From: Clostridiales bacterium | GTDB taxonomy: Bacteria; Bacillota; Clostridia; Tissierellales; GPF-1 | Length of the DNA: 64,000 nt | Assembly: GCA_013619125.1 (NCBI GenBank) | Contig: JABXKS010000001.1 | Coordinates: 99,096-163,095 of the forward strand | Reading direction: 5' to 3' | In this document: one piece after another, positions 59,847-64,000 of the stretch | Numbering within the stretch: position 1 is the stretch's first letter | Layout: each line of letters starts with the position of its first letter | The notes under the pieces: model-generated | What the model was told of the DNA's origin: nothing | Databases searched by the model: none | Seen by the model: the letters and a program-made list of their open reading frames with translations, nothing else | Position numbers and translations under genes: made by a program

Positions 59847-61253
59847 ATGCTTAGAATCTTTCTGTTTGGCGCGACTGGGAACCTCAGCATGAAAAAGTTG
59901 ATTCCAGCTTTCTATCAGCTTCTCGAGAAAAGACAATTGCCGGAGAATGTAGAGATTATCTGTATAGGAAGACGAGAATTTACGAGGACATCGTTTCAAG
60001 ATTTTGTCATTGATCGTATCGGAGGAGAGCGGGATGTGAAGAAGTGGTTCACATTCATTAAGCGATTGGAGTACCATCAATTGCGATTTGATGCGCCAAA
60101 TGACTACAAGCGATTGCTAGAAAAGATTGCGATTCATGAGGTGGATGTGCATCTTTTCTATTTGGCAACAGATCCTCGATTCTTTACAATCATTACACGG
60201 TATCTTTCTGAGTTTGGTTTGCTTGAGTATAGCAACATCAACCAAAGAATTGTTTTTGAAAAACCCTTTGGGAAGGATTTAGAGAGTGCGACAGAAATTA
60301 ACGAGGTTCTTTCTACCTATCTTGTTGAAGATCAGATTTATCGCATGGATCATTATCTGGGGAAAGAGATGATACAAAACATCATGATGCTGCGGTTCAG
60401 CAACATGATCTATGAAGCAAGTTGGAATCATGCGTATATCGATCATGTGCAGATCACGGTTACTGAATCGGTAGGTGTGCTTGAACGTGCGGGATATTAT
60501 GACCAATCCGGTGCAATCCGAGACATGATTCAAAGTCATCTTTTGCAGATGCTCACCTTGGTTGCCATGACGCCAAAGAAATATCCGGATGAGGAAACAG
60601 TGATTTCAGGAAAGACAGAAGTTTTGAAAGCGTTGTCGATTGCAGATGCAAAAACAGATGTAGTGATCGGTCAATATGTCGCAGCAAAGGGGATGCAAAG
60701 CTACCGCGATGAAAAAGGCGTACCGCCGGATTCCTGCACGGAAACTTTTGCGGCGCTGAAAGTGAAAGTGGATCTGCCAAGATGGGAAGGGGTGGATTTT
60801 TATCTAAAAACGGGCAAACGGCTATCGGGAAAAATATCTGAGATTGCCATCATATACAAGGAGACGGGGAAAAACCTTATTCCAGATTGTCCAACGAATG
60901 TTCTCGTCATCGAAATCTATCCTAAGGAAGGCATGCGACTTACATTTAATATGAAAAAGCCGGGGACAACCCAAGAAATTGTCACGAGGGAGATGGAGTT
61001 TTGCCAAAGCTGTTTGGTTGATTACAGCGCTCCAGAAGCCTATGAGATCCTCATTCACGAGGTGATAATGGGCAAGCATGACCTGTATACGCGCTGGGAT
61101 GAAGTGAAATATGAATGGACCTTTGTTGAAAAGATGCTTCATGAATGTGGCACCCTGGGGGATAAATTACAGTTTTATCCTGCTGGTAGCCGGGGACCTG
61201 AATTGGCCGATGCATTATTGGAGCGTGATGGACGATCTTGGTACTCGCTTTAG
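59847..61253 (+). CDS. zwf: Glucose-6-phosphate 1-dehydrogenase
   Basis: This 468-residue enzyme makes 6-phosphogluconolactone from glucose 6-phosphate. The cofactor loop GATGNLSMKKLIPA (residues 8-21) and the active-site block RMDHYLGKE (166-174, with Lys173 for phosphate binding) are both present, as is VFEKPFGKDLESA. The Met in RMDHYLGKE replaces the usual Ile and is a conservative change. It is directly downstream of gnd, but no 6-phosphogluconolactonase gene is seen; the following cyclase-family gene is 13 bases away. Confidence 0.93.
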   Translation: MLRIFLFGATGNLSMKKLIPAFYQLLEKRQLPENVEIICIGRREFTRTSFQDFVIDRIGGERDVKKWFTFIKRLEYHQLRFDAPNDYKRLLEKIAIHEVDVHLFYLATDPRFFTIITRYLSEFGLLEYSNINQRIVFEKPFGKDLESATEINEVLSTYLVEDQIYRMDHYLGKEMIQNIMMLRFSNMIYEASWNHAYIDHVQITVTESVGVLERAGYYDQSGAIRDMIQSHLLQMLTLVAMTPKKYPDEETVISGKTEVLKALSIADAKTDVVIGQYVAAKGMQSYRDEKGVPPDSCTETFAALKVKVDLPRWEGVDFYLKTGKRLSGKISEIAIIYKETGKNLIPDCPTNVLVIEIYPKEGMRLTFNMKKPGTTQEIVTREMEFCQSCLVDYSAPEAYEILIHEVIMGKHDLYTRWDEVKYEWTFVEKMLHECGTLGDKLQFYPAGSRGPELADALLERDGRSWYSL

Positions 61254-61266
61254 AAATGGGGGAAAT

Positions 61267-61884
61267 ATGAAAATTCATGATATCTCACAAACCATTGAAG
61301 CAAATATGTTTGTTTATAAGGATAAACGTGAAAAACGTCCGATTATTCAGCAGACCAGGGTTTTTAAAGATGGCGGTGTTCAAGAGTCACGGATCTCTCT
61401 GGATGTGCATACGGGTACACACTTGGATGCGCCCATGCATATGCTTGCTGGTGGAAAACCCATTGAGTCAATACCGTTGGAAGCGTTGATTACAAAATGC
61501 CGCGTGCTTGATCTTACGCACATAACAGGTGGCATTGAAGCGGATGATCTCAAGAACCGAGACATCGGTGCGGGAGAGGTTCTGCTGTTAAAAACAAAAA
61601 ATTCATTTGAAGAGAATTTCAATGAAGCATTCATTTATCTTGCAGCTTCTGGCGCAAAATATCTTGCCGATGTTGGAATCAAAGGTGTGTGTACCGATGG
61701 ATTGGGCATAGAACGCGCTCAACCTGACCACGCAACACATCAGATCTTGTTTGAAGCTGGTATTTATATTCTCGAAGGAGTACGGCTCAAAGCGATACAA
61801 CCTGGGCATTACCAACTTATTGCTCTCCCATTGAAAGTAAAAGGTCTGGATGGAGCACCTGTGCGTGCCGTATTAATTGAGTAG
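61267..61884 (+). CDS. Cyclase family (kynurenine-formamidase-like) hydrolase
   Basis: This 205-residue protein matches the cyclase family of metal-dependent hydrolases. HTGTHLDAPMHM near residues 57-68 carries the metal-binding histidines and aspartate, and DGLGIERAQPDHATHQ near residues 145-160 supplies further ones. Family members hydrolyse N-formylkynurenine, isatin and some lactams. It follows zwf by 13 bases after GGGGGA and is probably in that operon. A lactonase role in the pathway is possible but speculative. Confidence 0.85.
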   Translation: MKIHDISQTIEANMFVYKDKREKRPIIQQTRVFKDGGVQESRISLDVHTGTHLDAPMHMLAGGKPIESIPLEALITKCRVLDLTHITGGIEADDLKNRDIGAGEVLLLKTKNSFEENFNEAFIYLAASGAKYLADVGIKGVCTDGLGIERAQPDHATHQILFEAGIYILEGVRLKAIQPGHYQLIALPLKVKGLDGAPVRAVLIE

Positions 61885-62454
61885 CATATAGATATGTTTA
61901 TAAAGTGGCAAATGAGTGAAAATCGTTTATTTTGCAATTCCTTGGAAGGATCCCGTATCGATTCGGAAAATAATTGGAGATGGAGATGGATTTTGGATTG
62001 ATCCAAACAAGGTTGGGGTTGGGTTGATCCATGAAGGAAATCGAGCGGGATGATCGTATGAAGGAAGAAGAAATTGAGGCAATACGAACGGCTTCAATGC
62101 GGCTCTATACAAGGTTTGAAAGGCGAGGAAGCTTGACTGGACCGAAAAATTGGTATACCCTAAACAGGAACGTAAAAATCGAATACCCTTCAACAGTAGA
62201 AGTAAAAGTCGTGAGTAGTAGACGAGTGAGGTTCAGAATGCGTTGGTGCAGTGTGAATTCGAACTTGTCGGTCAGAGTGAAAATGATTTTGAAAATATTT
62301 GATCTGAACTGGGGTTTGTTTAGGGTCTGGAAGCAGGCAATAAACTACACTATGGAAATGGTGTAATGTGAATGCATATCGCGTGAAACTTAAACACTCT
62401 AACTCTTATCCATAAGAGTTGGGGTGTTTTTTTATATTCTTTTAAGGGGGAAAT
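61885..62454. other. Long intergenic region, possibly with gene remnant
   Basis: This 570-base region has no confident gene. An open frame at 62031-62366 (111 codons) has unusual composition and no recognised domain, and a short stretch in another frame, near 61980-62040, also looks coding-like before it is stopped. The sequence could be a decayed gene. A strong terminator lies at 62392-62433. Confidence 0.4.
62392..62433 (+). terminator. Intrinsic terminator
   Basis: AAACACTCTAACTCTTAT pairs with ATAAGAGTTGGGGTGTTT, and T residues follow. It insulates the second BCCT gene from upstream transcription. Confidence 0.9.
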
Positions 62455-64000
62455 ATGGAGAGGAAAGAATTAAAGGAGAAGTTATTTAGCAGAAATTTTG
62501 TGAAATGGGGATTCGATATGAATCCATTTGTATCGTTGACAGCGGCCTTTTTGGTCGGTGGATTTATATTATTCACCTTGTTGAATCCTGATTTGGCAGC
62601 GAATACATTTAACGAGATTAACACGTTCTTGAACCAGAAGTTCAATTGGGTATATATTGCGACCATTAATTTGGCGGTTGTTTTTCTACTGATGATGGGA
62701 TTGTCAAAATTCGGGAAAATTCGATTGGGCGGATTTACGGCACGACCGGAGTACAGCAATTTTTCTTGGTATGCGATGTTGTTTAGCGCAGGGATTGGAA
62801 TTGGAATCTTCTTTTATGGGGTGGCAGAGCCCATCTACCATTTATCAATACCAGAAGCGCTTCAATCAGGATCAGTTTTTGATAATTTTAAAATTATGTA
62901 TTTACATTGGGGTGCTCATGCTTGGTCCTTGTATGGTCTTGTTGCCGTAGGGCTTGGATATTTTGCATATAATCTCAACCTACCTCTATCCTTTCGAAGC
63001 CTGTTTTATCCGATCATTAAAGATAAAATCTTTGGGATTTGGGGTGACATCATTGATACGTTTGCGGTCCTTGCGGTGCTTTTTGGGTTGGCAACCTCTC
63101 TGGGATTGGGAGCGAGACAGATCAATGCGGGATTGAATTACGCTTTTGGAGTTTCAAACAGTGAAGGGATTCAAGTCCTTCTCATTGCAGTGATCACATT
63201 TATGGCGACGCTATCGGTGGTGAGTGGAATCTCGAAAGGAATCAAATTTTTGAGCCAAGCCAATACAATCATTAGCGCGACTTTTTTATTGGTTATTCTG
63301 CTGGTTGGTCCAACGGCATATATTATGTCGACATATTTTTCGAGTCTGGGCATTTATTTGAGGGACTTTGTCAGCATTGGTTTCTTTACGGCAATTACAC
63401 CTGAGGATATAGCATGGCAAGGGGGATGGACCATCTTCTATTGGGCATGGTGGATTTCTTGGACACCTTTTGTCGGTACCTTTATTGCTAGGATTTCCAA
63501 GGGCAGAACGATTCGAGAAATCGCCGTGGGAACCATTGTTCTTCCGACTTTAATTATTACCTTTGCGATGACGATCCTTGGGGCGACAGGCGTTTTTCTC
63601 AATGACGCCTATCAAGGGGTGATTTCAAATGCGATTAGTGCGAATATCGCAACCGCAATGTTTGAAATGATTCGGGTCTTGGTGAGTCACCCGGCATTGC
63701 AAATGGCGTTGTATTGTATAGCGATACTTGCAATTGTCTTATTTTTCGTAACGAGCAGCGATTCTGGGTCTTTGGTTGTCGATAATCTTACCAGCGGCGG
63801 GAAAGAAGATTCACCGAAAACACAGCGGGTGTTTTGGGCGATTATGGAAGGTGTTATTGCGCTCTCTGTCTTGCTGTTGGGAGGGGAACGGGCATTGAAA
63901 ACCTTGCAGTCGGCAGTTGTGATCACAGGATTCCCTTTTGCTATTCTTTTAATGATTATGATGTTTTCTCTTTCAAAAGAATTAAAACATAGTTATAAGA
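62455..64000 (+). CDS. BCCT family transporter, 3' end beyond window
   Basis: The 515 codons present stay open to the window end, so the gene is truncated only by the boundary. About twelve hydrophobic helices and the classic BCCT motifs GVAEPIYHL (near residue 122) and FYWAWWISWTPFVGTFIARI with SKGRTIRE are present. The intact GVAEP motif differs from the BCCT protein at 17971 and points to a sodium- or proton-coupled glycine betaine, choline or similar carrier. AAGGGGG precedes the ATG. It stands alone after a terminator. Confidence 0.93.
   Translation, partial: MERKELKEKLFSRNFVKWGFDMNPFVSLTAAFLVGGFILFTLLNPDLAANTFNEINTFLNQKFNWVYIATINLAVVFLLMMGLSKFGKIRLGGFTARPEYSNFSWYAMLFSAGIGIGIFFYGVAEPIYHLSIPEALQSGSVFDNFKIMYLHWGAHAWSLYGLVAVGLGYFAYNLNLPLSFRSLFYPIIKDKIFGIWGDIIDTFAVLAVLFGLATSLGLGARQINAGLNYAFGVSNSEGIQVLLIAVITFMATLSVVSGISKGIKFLSQANTIISATFLLVILLVGPTAYIMSTYFSSLGIYLRDFVSIGFFTAITPEDIAWQGGWTIFYWAWWISWTPFVGTFIARISKGRTIREIAVGTIVLPTLIITFAMTILGATGVFLNDAYQGVISNAISANIATAMFEMIRVLVSHPALQMALYCIAILAIVLFFVTSSDSGSLVVDNLTSGGKEDSPKTQRVFWAIMEGVIALSVLLLGGERALKTLQSAVVITGFPFAILLMIMMFSLSKELKHSYK

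Noticed and set aside
62031..62366. 111-codon open frame as a real gene
   Set aside because: No domain is recognisable, the composition is unusual and the opposite strand is similarly open. It is kept only as a possible remnant.
1..64000. tRNA, rRNA, CRISPR or insertion sequence elements
   Set aside because: No tRNA-like arm with a TTCGA loop and acceptor stem, no regularly spaced repeats and no transposase-like protein were seen on either strand.

Overview
The window reads as a chromosomal segment of a strictly anaerobic, amino-acid-fermenting Firmicute, most likely a clostridial relative such as the Fusibacter/Acidaminobacter group. That placement is inferred from gene content and style: strong GGAGG ribosome binding sites, tight intrinsic terminators, ferredoxin-dependent 2-oxoacid oxidoreductases, an ADP-forming acyl-CoA synthetase and several zwitterion or amino-acid transporters. 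I see no rRNA, tRNA, CRISPR array, insertion sequence or phage gene.

Layout. 1-10.5 kb is mostly housekeeping and small stress genes: rsgA, a papain-like hydrolase, DsrE and flavin-binding proteins, a PadR/membrane-protein pair, a B3/B4 protein, a toroid/DUF2785/MerR set facing a nitroreductase, pgsA and rlmH. 10.6-22.4 kb is a catabolic island bounded by an IclR and a GntR regulator. It holds a four-subunit 2-oxoacid:ferredoxin oxidoreductase, a fused ADP-forming acyl-CoA synthetase, a YitT membrane protein, RidA, a BCCT transporter and two-subunit aconitase X. 22.4-27.3 kb is a two-component system divergent from a YfcC transporter and an opine dehydrogenase. 27.5-49.4 kb holds a GGDEF/HD-GYP protein, an RND pump, guanine deaminase beside a fumarate-reductase-like flavoprotein, a UbiA prenyltransferase, a split chromate transporter, an asparaginase II homologue, a TetR/dikinase pair, a TetM-like GTPase and a CDGSH protein. 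49.4-54.9 kb is a sigma-54 unit: an enhancer-binding protein, twin upstream sites, a textbook -24/-12 promoter, a YheO-type regulator, an NhaC antiporter and a MalY/PatB beta-lyase. 55-58.7 kb is a pyruvate-type oxidoreductase (gamma, delta, alpha, beta) followed by a second GntR regulator that resembles the first. 58.9-64 kb has gnd, zwf, a cyclase-family hydrolase and a second BCCT transporter cut by the window end.

How the genes may work together. The best candidate for an undescribed system is the 10.6-22.4 kb island. Bacterial aconitase X is known as a cis-3-hydroxy-L-proline dehydratase that yields delta1-pyrroline-2-carboxylate. No reductase to proline is present. The island instead offers an imine/enamine hydrolase, a 2-oxoacid:ferredoxin oxidoreductase and an ATP-forming CoA ligase. 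These could convert the opened form, 5-amino-2-oxopentanoate, to 4-aminobutyryl-CoA and then to 4-aminobutyrate with ATP. This is inference and needs biochemical testing. The second oxidoreductase follows a beta-C-S lyase gene and could take its 2-oxoacid product.
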